From assembly GCA_031472005.1 (NCBI GenBank), contig PZJY01000007.1, positions 186,001 through 250,000 on the forward strand: a stretch of DNA of 64,000 bases, read 5' to 3'. Made by a program: the position numbers and the translations under genes. This stretch comes from Tetracladium setigerum. Its lineage: Eukaryota; Ascomycota; Leotiomycetes; Helotiales. Below, piece after piece: positions 25,079-36,018 of this stretch. Below the pieces are notes generated by a model. That model saw nothing but the letters and a program-made list of their open reading frames with translations. It made no database searches and was not told the origin of the DNA. Position 1 is the stretch's first letter. Each line of letters opens with the position of its first letter.

Positions 25079-25224
25079 TACTATACCCCCAACCCGAATG
25101 TAATACGGTGGGCCTGAACTAAACTTTATTCTACACTGAAAGTTGGCTGTCGGGTGTCGCCGCCCATAGTAATAGAGTCAACTTTGGACCCACCGTATTA
25201 CATTCGGAGTTGGAGGGTATAGTA
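25079..25224. mobile_element. MITE-like element with ~38-bp terminal inverted repeats
   Basis: The left arm (25079–25113) and right arm (25186–25224) are near-perfect inverted repeats. Both contain GAATGTAATACGGTGGG (right arm as complement) and run out to TACTATACCC. About 70 bp of unrelated sequence lies between, with no coding capacity. Length, structure and outer TA bases fit a non-autonomous DNA transposon of the Tc1/mariner type; the superfamily is inference. Confidence 0.75.
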
Positions 25225-26440
25225 TATCCCTTCCATACCTTCCATAACTAATCTTGATGGCTCCAGTACTATACCTCTACTGCGTTTATTCCTCCCTCCC
25301 GTCAATTGGAAATGTATCCAGTATCAAATGAATTGAGTTTGTGGCCTGTGATGAGAACAGTACAGTCAGTAGAGCTGTTTTGTGTAGAGCCGTTTTGTGT
25401 AGAGCCGTTCTGTGTAGAGCCGCTGTGTGTGGAGCCGTTGTGTGTGATAGAGAGGAAGGAACGAGTACAGTAAACTGCCATCCTTACCTTCAATACCTAA
25501 TTTTAAGGATTCCAATAGCATGAAAGATACCTACTCATACTGTGTTTATTTGCTCCCGCCAGTTTATTCCCTCCCGCCAGCTAAAACGTATCCGCCAGAA
25601 ACAAATGAATCGAGCAAGCTACAAGCAAATAGTTTGTACTGAGAAGTTGAGAGCAGCCAGAGTTGTTATATGTGATGAAGAGAAAAAGAGAAAAGAGAAA
25701 ATAATGTGTATATGCGCTAGGTACCTAGGTTAGGTAGGCATCTTAGATGCCTGATGCGATCCCCGAAGTGTATGAAGAAGTAACTAGCAGGGAAACTCTT
25801 TATTCTGTACATTTACATGCATCACAAAGACTACCTAGATGATGCACAATACCCCTACCTCCCTTGCCTTCCATAAGGTAACTAATTTCAAGGCTTCAAG
25901 AGCATGGGAGATAGATTGCGTGTATTTCCCCACCAGTTTGGAAGTTTGGGACTTTCCCGCCGTTCCCGCTAGTTAGAAGTTAGAACATTTCCGACAGGAA
26001 CAGATAAATGAATTGATCAAGCACGTGATTCGTATTCGGGTGGGAATGTCAACTAGACCTATTTGTGTGTAACAAAGAGAAAAGAAATGTGTACTGTGCA
26101 GTACAGCACACTACCCTCCTTACCTTCCTACCTCCCACACGGTCCATGCGGTCCATGCCTAAACTCGAGAGACTCCAAGAATACAAAGGATGCCAACCTA
26201 CAAACACTACCTTTATTCCCTCCCTCCAACCACTTACGAAATGTACCAACCAGTTCGGAACGTACCTCTCCGCCAGAAGCAAGCGTATCCGCCAACAGCA
26301 AATGAATGAAATCAAGCTACAGGCATGTGGCTCGTTACCGAGAACAGACTAACAGTACAATGCAACCAAGCTATTGTAACAATCTAGCACTCATAACAGA
26401 GCGAAAAGAAAGGTGTATGTATGTCAGTGGACTTTCACAC
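25225..26440. repeat. Four diverged copies of a ~280-bp repeat unit
   Basis: Each copy has the same order of landmarks: CCTTCC(A/T)..AACTAAT with AAGGCTTC or similar, then TTTATTCCCTCCCGCCAG, then CGTATCCGCCAG..ACAAATGAAT(T/C)GA.CAAGC, then AGAGAAAAGAAA..TGTGTA. The AAATGAAT landmark lies at about 25327, 25603, 26005 and 26299. Spacing is about 280, 400 and 290 bp, so the third interval has an extra ~110 bp. No coding capacity is preserved. It may be a decayed satellite or repeated insertion remnants. Confidence 0.65.
25367..25447. repeat. 15-bp minisatellite, about five copies
   Basis: Tandem TGTGTAGAGCCGTTT-like units with one to three changes each, within the first copy of the longer repeat. 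Confidence 0.85.
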
Positions 26441-28571
26441 AAGAATAAATGATTTCATATCGAATGCTGGTGACCTGCCGAGCGAGCACGTCGAAACTCA
26501 ATATACAGATAGGGCTGATCAAGGGCGAGGAAGCCTACGGATTATTGTGTATTCTATAGGTGTCTGTCTGTTCAGGCGAGGATTGAAATGGGGGAGGTGA
26601 GACGATGGGAGGTGGCGTTATACGTAAGTATGGATAAGATGACCAGCCATGTGTTGAACACTCCTTACACTCCTCCGCAGAGTCGGTAAGTAAGTAGCCT
26701 AGTAGGTAGGTATACTGCTAGCATTACATCAGCCCATCGCGTCCCTAAGGGCATAAGGACGTGTTCTACAAGGGGCTCATATGTACAAGAACACAGCCTT
26801 CTGAGAACAAATTCGAGGGCTTTTCAGCAGGTGATGACTGCGCCTGTTCCCTCCGTGTGGAACGGTTGCGCCAGAGTAAAAGAGAAAATGAGCGAGAGAG
26901 CCCAAGGTTTGAACAGATAAACTGTTGTGATAAAGGAAATAGTGAACAATGTGGTAGCCAGTACCAGTATCATGAACAGACAATGTAATGCCTTTCCATG
27001 GAAAGAAAAACAGCCCCTGGAAGCCCTCCAGAGAAACCTTGTCCCAAGTGACAAACGCCAACACAGTGTCCTGGGCCAGCAAAGTCGAATTCTCTGCCTG
27101 TACGCGGTGCTGGCTACGAATCTAATAGGGGCTTTCGATCAACTCGATTACCCCTATTAGAGCCAAAGAGAACAGTCGCAAATCGTCGCCTGACGTGATT
27201 TGCACACGGCATACTCGGTATCCTCTTGTTGGCGCACACGACATAAAGGAAGATATTATTCACGAAGCTTACAACCCCCTGCGACTACGTACAGCGACTC
27301 TAGGCACCTTGTTGTATAGCTCCGCGTACTGAACGATATACCCCTTTGTCGATGGAGTCGTCACTCAGATATACGATCAACGCCCAAAGAGTGCCTCCCA
27401 AAGAACCGACCTCAGAACAGGACTATAACACGGGCGGGTAGGAAGAGCCTGTGGGCGATGTGGCAAGGGGAGGAAAGGGTAGAACTCGGGAGAGGGTTCC
27501 TAGAGGCAGTAGAGATATCGTGGAGAGACTCGGAGGCGATAGTGTGCGTACCACTCTATATACCGCTAGAATCTTAATTGAGAGGACCAAGGGTGTTGGT
27601 GGCCCATCAAGTCGAGGAGAGCTATCGCCCGAAAGTAAGAGGACCGGAGTGAGGGCGTACTCGCTATGCACACGACGAGCCCACATTTACCTTATCGTGT
27701 TGAGTAGAGGGTTGGCTAGTTTAGGTTTTTACTTTACTTCTCCTAGACTCTGGTTTTCAGTCTAATATCCTCGTCGGTGGGGATACCCAAATGGGGGTCA
27801 ATCGGTCACTCTGCGATGAAGCAGCTGTTATAAAGGAGCGAGTGATATAGGATCTACCGTTAAGTCGCAGAACCTACCGATTCACTAGGTCTGCTTAAGT
27901 CTAGTACGCTAGTAGAAAACTGAAAGACAATAAAAGGATTCAAAAAAAAAACCAAAAAAAACACAGTATGATGTAGAAGCATGGCGACGGCCATAATTAC
28001 TGGAAAAGCAGAACAAAAACCCTGACGTTGGAAAGAGACCAAACCAAACCCAGAGGACAAAAATCAGAAAGATCCCAGATTTCTAATGACTGAAAAGCAA
28101 TATAGGCTGGGGTGGGATATAATAGTTTTTATTTTTATCTCTTTCAATTCTTAATTCTTAAATATCTCATCACATCTCCACCACCTCATCTGTCATCCCT
28201 CCGTCCCTCCACCTATCTTCAACCCTCCACCTCCCTTCCTCAACTCGCTAATAAAAAAATCTACGAATTTAGGCCCGGCATCTAGCCAAAGAGCTAAATC
28301 AAAAAACAAGCACACAGTTATTCCTACAATATTGAGCCGTTTCAATATTAAAAAAAGGACCCAATGATATCTTCCCTCTCACAATTCTCTCTTTTCTGAC
28401 ACCCACTTCCACATCCACCCATATATACAGTTCTGATTATCGATCGATCGATCGATCGATCCGACCTCGACTGAATCTTCCCTCTGCATCACGCACGTCA
28501 AGACACTCCTTCGAACACTCACTCTTTACCAGGGTATTACAACTCCAAAAAAATCCACACCATCTCAAGTC
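26441..28571. other. Gene-free region, right part of repeat-rich island
   Basis: No gene is supported in 2.1 kb. An 11-bp perfect inverted repeat (TCTAATAGGGG) with a 19-nt loop is at 27121–27161. From about 27080 to 27900 base composition is noticeably more G/C-rich and patternless than the flanks. A purine-rich run before TGTTGG at 27594 is compatible with an old solo LTR, but I cannot find the partner end. A run of five GATC units is at 28441–28460. Confidence 0.45.
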
Positions 28572-30692
28572 TCAACCAGTAACCCTCCTAACCCAAAGCG
28601 TAGTAGGTTCATAAACAGCATCCTTATCCTTCCTCTTATACGCCCTATGCAACTTCAGCCCCAACTCATGTTCCTCCCTCCTAATATCGGCCTCCTCCTC
28701 CCTCAAGCCCTCCACCTTCAGCTTCTCCATCTCCCGCTTCGCCCTCACCTCCTGCGTAACCGTCAGCCTATCCTGAGGCATCAACTCCGTCATCTGACGA
28801 ATGCTGCTCGCGATATTCTTGCGGCGGTGCTGGAGATTGTCGATTTGCGCTTGAAGCGAGGAGATCAGATCGTTGGAGCTGGCTTCGGCGGGGGATTGGG
28901 GGAGGTTTTTGGAGAGGATGGAGAGTTGGGATTCGCGTTTGCGCGCGACGGATGTCGACATGCTGATGAATACTGGGGAGGAAGCGATGGCTTTGCGAGG
29001 TAATTTTGGTTCGTCGCCGAGGACCATAGGGCGTTTTCGGGCGAGGATGGGAGATGGTGCTTGGGGGGCTGGCACGGGAGGCATTTCTGGTTGTTCCCAG
29101 GTATCGGGTCTTTCCCAGGTATCGGTTGACGGGCGGGGAGCTTCGGATGGTGTGTAGGTTGTCACGCTAAATTTGGAGGAGGGTTGTTCATAGCGGTCTT
29201 TGGTTTCGGGGAATGATTCGGCGAGGTCGGCACGGAAGTTGCGCACGATTGTGCCATCTGTGTCTTCACGAGGGAGGTTTCCGGTTCCTCGTGGGTTTGG
29301 GTAGGCTGGGGAATGAATATCGACTGGACTCTGGTAGATTTCGAGGGGTCGTGGATGACGGAGACGGGAGAGGCAGTTCGGGGTGTGCTGTGACCACTAT
29401 TGGATAGCACGGGCTTCATGTTATAAGCCTGGTTAGGTGGGTGAGAGGTCAAACTTCCCATTTTGGAAGATGTCTGTTCGCTAGTTTCATCTCGTCGGAA
29501 TATTGAAACAGGGGACTTTACATCGGGTGATGCAACTCGTTGGCTGCTTTTTCGTGGAATATTCAATGGTTTGATGCTTGGTTGATCCTCCACTGGATTG
29601 ACCAGACTAACTCGACCGCTTGCGCCCTTCCATCCTGGTTTATCAAGTGGTACCGCACTGGTGATTTTCAATTTTCGTACTCGATCGGTAAACGACGTGT
29701 GGGCTTTTGGTGCTGCTGTGATGCTCGATTCATTTCCCAACATAAGACCTTGATTGTTCGTGGACCTTAACGTGGGAGGGGAGAACTGTCCAGGTTTAAC
29801 AGATTGTGGCTTTCCTTTGTCGCTGGTTGTGATTTCGCCGGAATATGGATCCCATCGAGGGTCCTGTGTTGGACGTCCTTTTGCTTCAACTTCCTTCCGT
29901 GCTACCAAATTCGCTGCTGCTGCCTCCACCTGATTGCGCCTCTTCTCTCTTCGTAGGACTGGTATGTTACTCGCATTGGAACTCGATCCTGGTCTGTTGG
30001 CTTGTTGACTGCCAGGGCGTCGGAAATCCATGTCGGGTATTTCGTCTATTGGAGAAACGTCGTCGTCAAATGCGTTGGCGTTTCTGTGTCTGTAGGAGTC
30101 AGTTTCCGGTCGGCATAATTTGGGAGTAAGGCGAAGCGCAAAATCCCCCCAACACACACGCCAGTAAGCGTATTCTACCACTTGATAGCCCTTTGCGATT
30201 CCCCATAACATTCCTCCAAGGGTATACATACTGTCTAACAGCGCCGTATTCTGGCGAACTTGGTGGGGAGATGTCGTCTTCTGTGTATGTAGTTGTAACA
30301 GTCGCATACGAATCACGAGGCATTCTAGTATTGATCGCGCCGACAGGTTTGCGAGAGTAGACCGAGGAAGCAGGTCTCCAATTTGAATCTTGCTCTGGAG
30401 GTGACGGAGGCATCGCTTCACTGGACATAAGTCAGTTAATAACCCGCTTCGTAGAAGATCCCCCACTTCATGCCATCCGAAAATAAACTTACAACGGCAA
30501 ACTGGGCAATCCTTTCGTCTCTATGCGCGAGGGTCTTGGTGGTGGTAGGTGTGATCTCTCGGGGGAGACTGTTGTCCAGGCAGATCCAGTCCGGGATAAT
30601 GCCTCGAGTCTAGTGAAGTATCCTGCAAAACAGGTGTTCCAATACTCATGGACGGCCGGGCGCCCTTGGTGTTGTTGTTGAGTCGCTTCCAC
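28572..30692 (-). CDS. Ser/Pro-rich protein with C-terminal coiled coil, unknown function
   Basis: Three exons: 30692–30493, 30420–30232 and 30089–28572. The N-terminal half is polar and low in complexity (PPSPPEQD, RPGSQQANRPG), with a charged patch REKRRNQVEAAAANLVARKE and a conserved-looking PTQDPRWDPYSGEITTSDKG. The C-terminal 120 residues contain SLQAQIDNLQHRRKNIASSI and MEKLKVEGLREEEADIRREE, strong coiled-coil sequence, then HRAYKRKD and TTLWVRRVTG at the end. Exon 3 needs one extra G near 29267 (minus strand GTGAAG to GTGGAAG) to join ETSLV to EDTDGTIVRNFRADLAESF. I do not recognise the family. The design suggests a phosphorylated structural or adaptor protein; that is inference only. 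Confidence 0.75.
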
Positions 30693-31942
30693 ATCTTGCC
30701 TTATGCCTTTTATTGCGTGTGGCCCTTCGCGTGTGATCTCCGCTAGGATCTATTCTTATGCCTTATCGCCGAGGTTTCGGATTGCGAGGCGCAAGACGGG
30801 GATAGGTGGAGGATATATTTTGCAGGTTGATGATTGCTACAAGGACATGTAGAGCTGACAATTTAGTAGTACTGTAGCTGGTATAATTGTTCGACGGGAG
30901 GGAGGGGTGGCGTGTGGAAGAGCGTGAGGTTCGTCAAGGCTGCAGAGGTTCGTGAATGTGCACCAGGGGATGCATGCATGAAGAGTGAGATGAGGGAAAC
31001 AGCCAGCCCTTGGATTTGAAGTTGAAGTTAAACCTCAAAGTGTTGATGGTTAGAGAAATAAAGATCGTGACAACGCGGTTCCCCCAAAAGTAAACAAAAA
31101 GGTGGTGGGTGGCCGGTCTGGTGAGGTCAATCTGGGTCAGTCAATGAGTGGCCTCTGCCGTCGTCACCAATGTCGCTGTCGATTGTCGACTTGGCGCAGC
31201 CTTTCGCGATGCAGGACGTCTCAGACACGCGTTGAAATTGCCACGAGAAATAAAATGTATGGACTGGCCACTACAGCACTGATAGAAAGAATGAAAAGAG
31301 AGAGATGGCGATGAAGAAAAGGATGACGAAAAGTGACCAGACATGAAAGTAGAAAAAAAAAAAGACTCACCACTGGCCAACGGATATATCTGCCCCTCGT
31401 AAAGGGCTGACGGCCAGGGGGAGATTGAAGGGTTGTTTCGTTTCAGACATCGTGCCTTTGGGGTCCGTCCCAGCGAGTGCTTGATCCGATGTTGAGAATA
31501 GCCTCATTGCGCTACCTTTTAGTCGAAACTGCGGGCGTGCCGTTACTTTTGAACTTCCGTTGGGAAAAAGAAGTGAAGGAATGGAGAGGATGATGGACAA
31601 GTGTATCCATCTCTTTCTCTATCCCCAATTCTCCATCAATTCTACAACTCTTGTTACTTACTGCATCTCCCAAGCTGTTTGTTTCAAGATGCTGCCATTT
31701 TGTTTCCCCACAACAAGATCATCGCCCAAGTGGGCCACCGCCGTTGAGCTCAGATCCATCTGCTGAGCCGAGGTCCATCATTTACTGTAGGTCCTCTTAC
31801 TTCTCCATGCGAAGCGCTGTTTTGAAGGAATTCGATTTCATGTTCCAAGCCCATCTCTCAGATTTCTTTTGCTGTTTGTTTACTTTTACAGTTTTTCTCA
31901 ACAATTGACTCTTTGATAACCGAAGCCAGCCCAGATAATACC
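30693..31942. other. Intergenic region, divergent promoters
   Basis: 1.25 kb between the divergent unknown gene (minus) and the thioesterase gene (plus). The short open frames have no motif. It is C/T-rich close to the plus-strand start. Confidence 0.5.
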
Positions 31943-32506
31943 ATGGCCACCCGCAAACCTCTCACGCACTCCCCTCCCTCCCCAGAAACTCTCTCCCACT
32001 TTTCCAACTTCCCATGGACATCTCTCTTTTTCTCAGATCCATCATTAACACCCGTCACCAACGAGTCTCGCGCCATTTATCTTAACAATTCACGAGACTC
32101 CCTCCTCTCTATCACTCTCGCCACACCTACCACAATCCCATGCTGGCAGAACTTCCGTCAAGAACCCACCGCCCAATACCCCGATGGACAAATCATTGCT
32201 CTCGTCAAACTCGATTCCGGGGTAAACGGACACACCGATACTGCTCATGGAGGTTTCTTGGGTGTGTTGCTAGATGAGATTATTGGGATGGCGTGTGAGG
32301 ATGAGAGAAAGATGATGACTGCCTACTTGAATGTTGGGTTTAAGAAGCCGGTTGGGACGCCTTCGGTGGTTGTTTGTAGAGGTTGGACGGAGAAGAGGGA
32401 GGGGAGGAAGATTTGGGCAAAGGGGACGATTGAGGATGCGGAGGGGGTGGTGATGGCCGAGGGGGAGGCCTTGTTTGTTTCGGTTGAGAGGGAGGAGAAG
32501 CTGTAA
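31943..32506 (+). CDS. Hotdog-fold acyl-CoA thioesterase family protein (PaaI/THEM4-like)
   Basis: Single-exon protein of 187 residues from MATRKPL, or 197 from an in-frame ATG at 31913. The central motif GHTDTAHGGFLGVLLDEIIG is the hotdog thioesterase signature: the HGG turn and the helix carrying Asp/Glu. The last strands (TAYLNVGFKKPVGTPSVVVC and KIWAKGTIEDAEGVVMAEGEALF) match the family. Such proteins hydrolyse acyl-CoA esters in lipid metabolism; the substrate is not predictable. An N-terminal Pro/Ser-rich stretch may be a weak targeting sequence. I favour the second ATG because its context (accATGGCC) is close to the fungal consensus. Confidence 0.82.
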   Translation: MATRKPLTHSPPSPETLSHFSNFPWTSLFFSDPSLTPVTNESRAIYLNNSRDSLLSITLATPTTIPCWQNFRQEPTAQYPDGQIIALVKLDSGVNGHTDTAHGGFLGVLLDEIIGMACEDERKMMTAYLNVGFKKPVGTPSVVVCRGWTEKREGRKIWAKGTIEDAEGVVMAEGEALFVSVEREEKL

Positions 32507-33350
32507 GGCGACAGGTGTTTGACCAGCAAGTGGTATGTAAACAGTTCCATTGTTAGAAAAAGTAGATTCTCTGCTTCAAACCTCTCTATTTTAGCTGTGT
32601 ATCATAAAACACTGACCTTTTCCTCGGCAAGCAGAGCGATGTCGCTGAAGGACGAGAGTGCTGGTATTACTGGTCAACGCAAATTCTTCGATTTCGCCTG
32701 CATCAAGCCAAATTCAAGGGAGAAGACACTTCTTTGAAAAGGCCTTGAAATGTCCTTGCTTGTTCCCTGTTGGAGGGCTCTCAACATCTTCCCTTTCACC
32801 TCGGTATCTCCAGGGGAGTAAATATCAAATTATCTTGACTAGCTGAAATATGGTAAGGAGCTTTGCGGCTGCACATGCAATAGATCTGTAATTAGAGTTT
32901 AGATCGAATGTTAAAACTACCTAGAGAATCTGGATATAGATCTGAGTGGATATAAAACACTCCATCTTTCTCTCGTTGATCCTACAACCCGCTCCCGGTT
33001 TCATTGTTGACCTTCATCATCATCAAGAGTTGCCAAGGCCTCGGCTCTGTCCGGATTTCGGATCCGCGGCCGCGGGGGGAGTGCCAAGCGAAAAGGCTGA
33101 TGAAACTCGAGGTTCTCGGTTGTGCTGGTCACTGACAGCCTTCCGAATACTCAATATCATCACCAAACAACCAACGCAAACAAATCTCGTCACGAACTTT
33201 TTGCGAAACAGAGAATTCGAGCCAAACAATCGAATAGAACCACTTCCCTGTATCCACTCCACCTACGCAGTGCGCATCATCCTCGGTTGAGCCATCGTCT
33301 GGTAACACATTCCAACTGAACAAGCTGCACAACACAAGCTCTCCTCCACC
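32507..33350. other. Intergenic region
   Basis: 840 bp between the thioesterase and MAPR genes, presumably the 3' UTR of the first and promoter of the second. No gene is supported. Confidence 0.5.
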
Positions 33351-34046
33351 ATGGATTACGTAGAGAATCGAATGGCACAAGGTACCGCCCATCAAATCCT
33401 TCTCTCATACACAACTCTAACAAAACCCACAGAAGCTGCAAAGCCCGCCACGCCCCAGAATCGTACGTTTCCCTTTCCCTTCTACTTCCCCTACCCCCGC
33501 GAACCACACAAACCAGTCAACCTGTCAACCAGTAAATCTAACAAACCCATCAGAACCACAATCTTCACCCCAATAAACTTCATCCTCCTCGCCCTCTTCA
33601 TCTACACAATCTACAACATCTTCCTCAAACCCTCACCACCCCTCATCCTCCCCACCTCCCCACCCCCCGTCGTCTTCCGCACCTTCACACCCCCAACCCT
33701 CCTCCCCTTCAACGGCACCGCCCAACAACCCGTCTACCTCGCCGTGCGCGGTCAAGTCTTCGACGTCACTCCCGGCCGCAACTTCTACGGACCCGGAGGA
33801 CCATATGAGAATTTCGCGGGCAGGGATGCGACGAGGGGGTTGGCGTGTAGTAGTTTTGATAAGGAGATGTTGACGGAGGATTTGTTGGGGCCGTTGGATG
33901 ATTTGAAGGGGTTAGGGCCGGAAGAGTTGGAGACGTTGAAGGGGTGGGAGGAGAGGTTTAGTGAGAAGTATTTGGTTGTTGGGAGGTTGGTGGCTGTTGG
34001 GGAGGAGGGGAGAAGGTTGGGAGGGAGGGAGCATTGTAGATGGTGA
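33351..34046 (+). CDS. dap1: MAPR family cytochrome b5-like heme/steroid-binding protein (Dap1-like)
   Basis: Membrane-associated progesterone receptor proteins bind heme and support P450 enzymes such as Erg11 in sterol synthesis at the ER. A membrane helix (PINFILLALFIYTIYNIFL) precedes the b5-like domain. The domain reads LPFNGTAQQPVYLAVRGQVFDV, then the hallmark NFYGPGGPYENFAGRDATRGLA, ending with EKYLVVGRLV. Both Tyr of YGPGGPY are present, as needed for heme binding in this family. A 54-bp in-frame segment at about 33464–33517, with donor GTACGT and acceptor CCAG, may be an intron, so the true protein could be 18 residues shorter than the 231-codon frame. Its gene neighbour is a lipid-type thioesterase, but co-regulation is not shown. 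Confidence 0.88.
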   Translation: MDYVENRMAQGTAHQILLSYTTLTKPTEAAKPATPQNRTFPFPFYFPYPREPHKPVNLSTSKSNKPIRTTIFTPINFILLALFIYTIYNIFLKPSPPLILPTSPPPVVFRTFTPPTLLPFNGTAQQPVYLAVRGQVFDVTPGRNFYGPGGPYENFAGRDATRGLACSSFDKEMLTEDLLGPLDDLKGLGPEELETLKGWEERFSEKYLVVGRLVAVGEEGRRLGGREHCRW

Positions 34047-34724
34047 AGAGAGGATGGGTTATGGGGATTTTTGGATGTTAGTATCAGGTACGACTCTATG
34101 GGAACAAAATTGCGATGCTCTAAAAGTAATGAATTTCTTCCCGGCTCCTCGAAAGTCTTTGTTAGGCAGACGACGTCGTTTATGTTTTACTCTCTTCATC
34201 CTTTGCTCCCTCTCCTTCCAGCAGCTTCTTATTTACTCTCGTCACCTATTTAATTAATCAATGATTGTAAAACGCAAGTTGATACTTGTTTTCGAAGCAA
34301 ATCTAAGTTAGCTATCCCAATTCTGCGCCAAATGGTTTTGATAGTATCAAGAAAAACTAATCAATGAAAACTTTGGCAGGATATCTACCTGTCATGTATT
34401 ATTCAGGGTCTGAAGTAGCTTTAGCAATCAATCAATCAACCTTGCCCACAACTCTTCCCTTGATACCTAAATCGCCGCCCTTCCCCATCTTCTCCCACGA
34501 CACTCGCCAACCAACATTCACCCAAACTTGAATATATCGCCACACAAGTCCGAGAACTGATTCGATCCACTTATTAAACTTAAAGACTGAAGATCAAACA
34601 ATAAGAATATCCATCGCGAGGCTGTGACACAGCAATTTCAAATTGCAGGTGAACAAAGCCCCTGAAGCGCATGCAAACGCGTGACTGATATTTGAATCTC
34701 AAAAAGTTCTAATATTTACCAGTC
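34047..34724. other. Intergenic region
   Basis: 680 bp with no supported gene. It should include the dap1 3' UTR and the promoter of the gene at 34725. Confidence 0.5.
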
Positions 34725-35477
34725 ATGGCCCACGAAAGCGAGAGCTTCCAATGGATTCTCCGGAACGGTTCGACAGGACCAAACGTTGTACCTTCGGGAC
34801 TCCACATCTATCGCTGTACGTACAGCTCCACCACCGATGAAGAATGGAATCGATACATTTCCATGATCAGAAAAGATGCATCCGAATGCTTGAATGAATC
34901 TAATGAGAAAGATCTACTCGACACGATGGAGTGGACTGTAGTTGAAGATCCCACTCTGGACGGCGTGACCTGGCAGGATGCCCGGGATCGATTTGACCAG
35001 CGGTTGAGAAATGACTTGTTGGCTTTAGAGAAGCCATACCAGTCGTTTATCGAGAGTTTTCTAGGCGGGGAACACCTATTTTGGACACGGAAAGGGAAGA
35101 TCAACGTCCACATTCGCCTTGAAACATCCCACGAGTTCTTCCTGTTCGCAGATGAAGCGTCCGTCCGAAGCGTCATCGACCATTCGGAAGATAGCAATAA
35201 CACCAGTTCCGGATTTTACTTCGTTACTTTGGTAAAGAATGGATTGCAAGACGATGGAATGGAGGTGCATTCAGATATGCTGGAAGAAATGGGCGAGCCG
35301 AGGGTTGACGAAGACGAGCATACATCAGATGATGATGATGAGGATTACTGGCGCGATTTGAGGAAGATGGTGCGGGCGTGGGATCTTGTCAAGGTGTATG
35401 CGACTCTTAAGGCTAGAGGGTGGCAGGATGATTTTTCCGATTGCCAGCATGGGATCTATGAGGCTGTACAGTTCTAG
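34725..35477 (+). CDS. Fungal family protein of unknown function, paralogue A
   Basis: Single-exon 250-residue acidic protein. It shares the pattern GLHIYRCTYSS..EEWNRYISMIRKDA and L.WTVVEDPTLDG...A..RF with the protein at 59779–60663, including hydrophobic core positions, so the two are paralogues. Later parts keep FFLFADEASVRSVID and GFYFVTLVKNG and an acidic run DEHTSDDDDEDYW, ending with WDLVKVYATLKARGW. From memory such 'RCTYxxxxxWxxF' proteins form large, fungus-specific, quickly diversifying families in leotiomycetes. No catalytic motif, signal peptide or membrane helix is visible; cytoplasmic or nuclear location is likely. Function is unknown. Confidence 0.8.
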   Translation: MAHESESFQWILRNGSTGPNVVPSGLHIYRCTYSSTTDEEWNRYISMIRKDASECLNESNEKDLLDTMEWTVVEDPTLDGVTWQDARDRFDQRLRNDLLALEKPYQSFIESFLGGEHLFWTRKGKINVHIRLETSHEFFLFADEASVRSVIDHSEDSNNTSSGFYFVTLVKNGLQDDGMEVHSDMLEEMGEPRVDEDEHTSDDDDEDYWRDLRKMVRAWDLVKVYATLKARGWQDDFSDCQHGIYEAVQF

Positions 35478-36018
35478 ACATCTTCATGTCAACTGTTTGC
35501 TACTATCTACCTGGATAGGTAGGTGTATATTTTAATAGGATATTGTGTGACGCTCCGCTGGCTCTCCGAGGGCCACTACCGTGGAGGCAGAGTATTTAAA
35601 AGTCATAGAATACATTGTTTCTTTTCGTATTGATCTCTTCTTGATCTTCTTTTTGTTTGTACACTTTTTTCTTTCTGTGTGAAAAGAGGAAGAGCAGCGG
35701 ACCCGCTACCTGGCACGCCCGCCTTCTCGTCCCAAAAGATTTCCAGCTAGCAAGTCTAGTGGTGAAAACGAGGCTAGAACGAGGATTTATATCTAAGGTG
35801 GGAGGGTTTGACTTATTCAGTCTTCGCTAGTTTACGAGCCACATCACCACTTCCGCCAAGCTTCCTTGGGTTGTTCTTCCTCCTTCTGCTTCAAGTCTTC
35901 AAACTCCATTCAGGTGTCCAGAAAAATAAACAATTATACCTCTAAGCTGACATACCTCTCACACGAGGATATCTTACAATAAATACAGTTGCATCGCCCT
36001 CCTCTTTTACACACCCTC
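35478..36018. other. Convergent intergenic region
   Basis: 540 bp between the ends of two convergent genes. It has a short TACCTGGATAGGTAGGT inverted motif near 35509. No gene is supported. Confidence 0.5.

Noticed and set aside
25225..26440. CRISPR-like or telomeric repeat array
   Set aside because: Units are long, diverged and irregular, with no constant direct repeat with unique spacers and no TTAGGG. The organism is a fungus.
28441..28460. GATC tandem run
   Set aside because: Five-unit simple repeat; too short to call functional.
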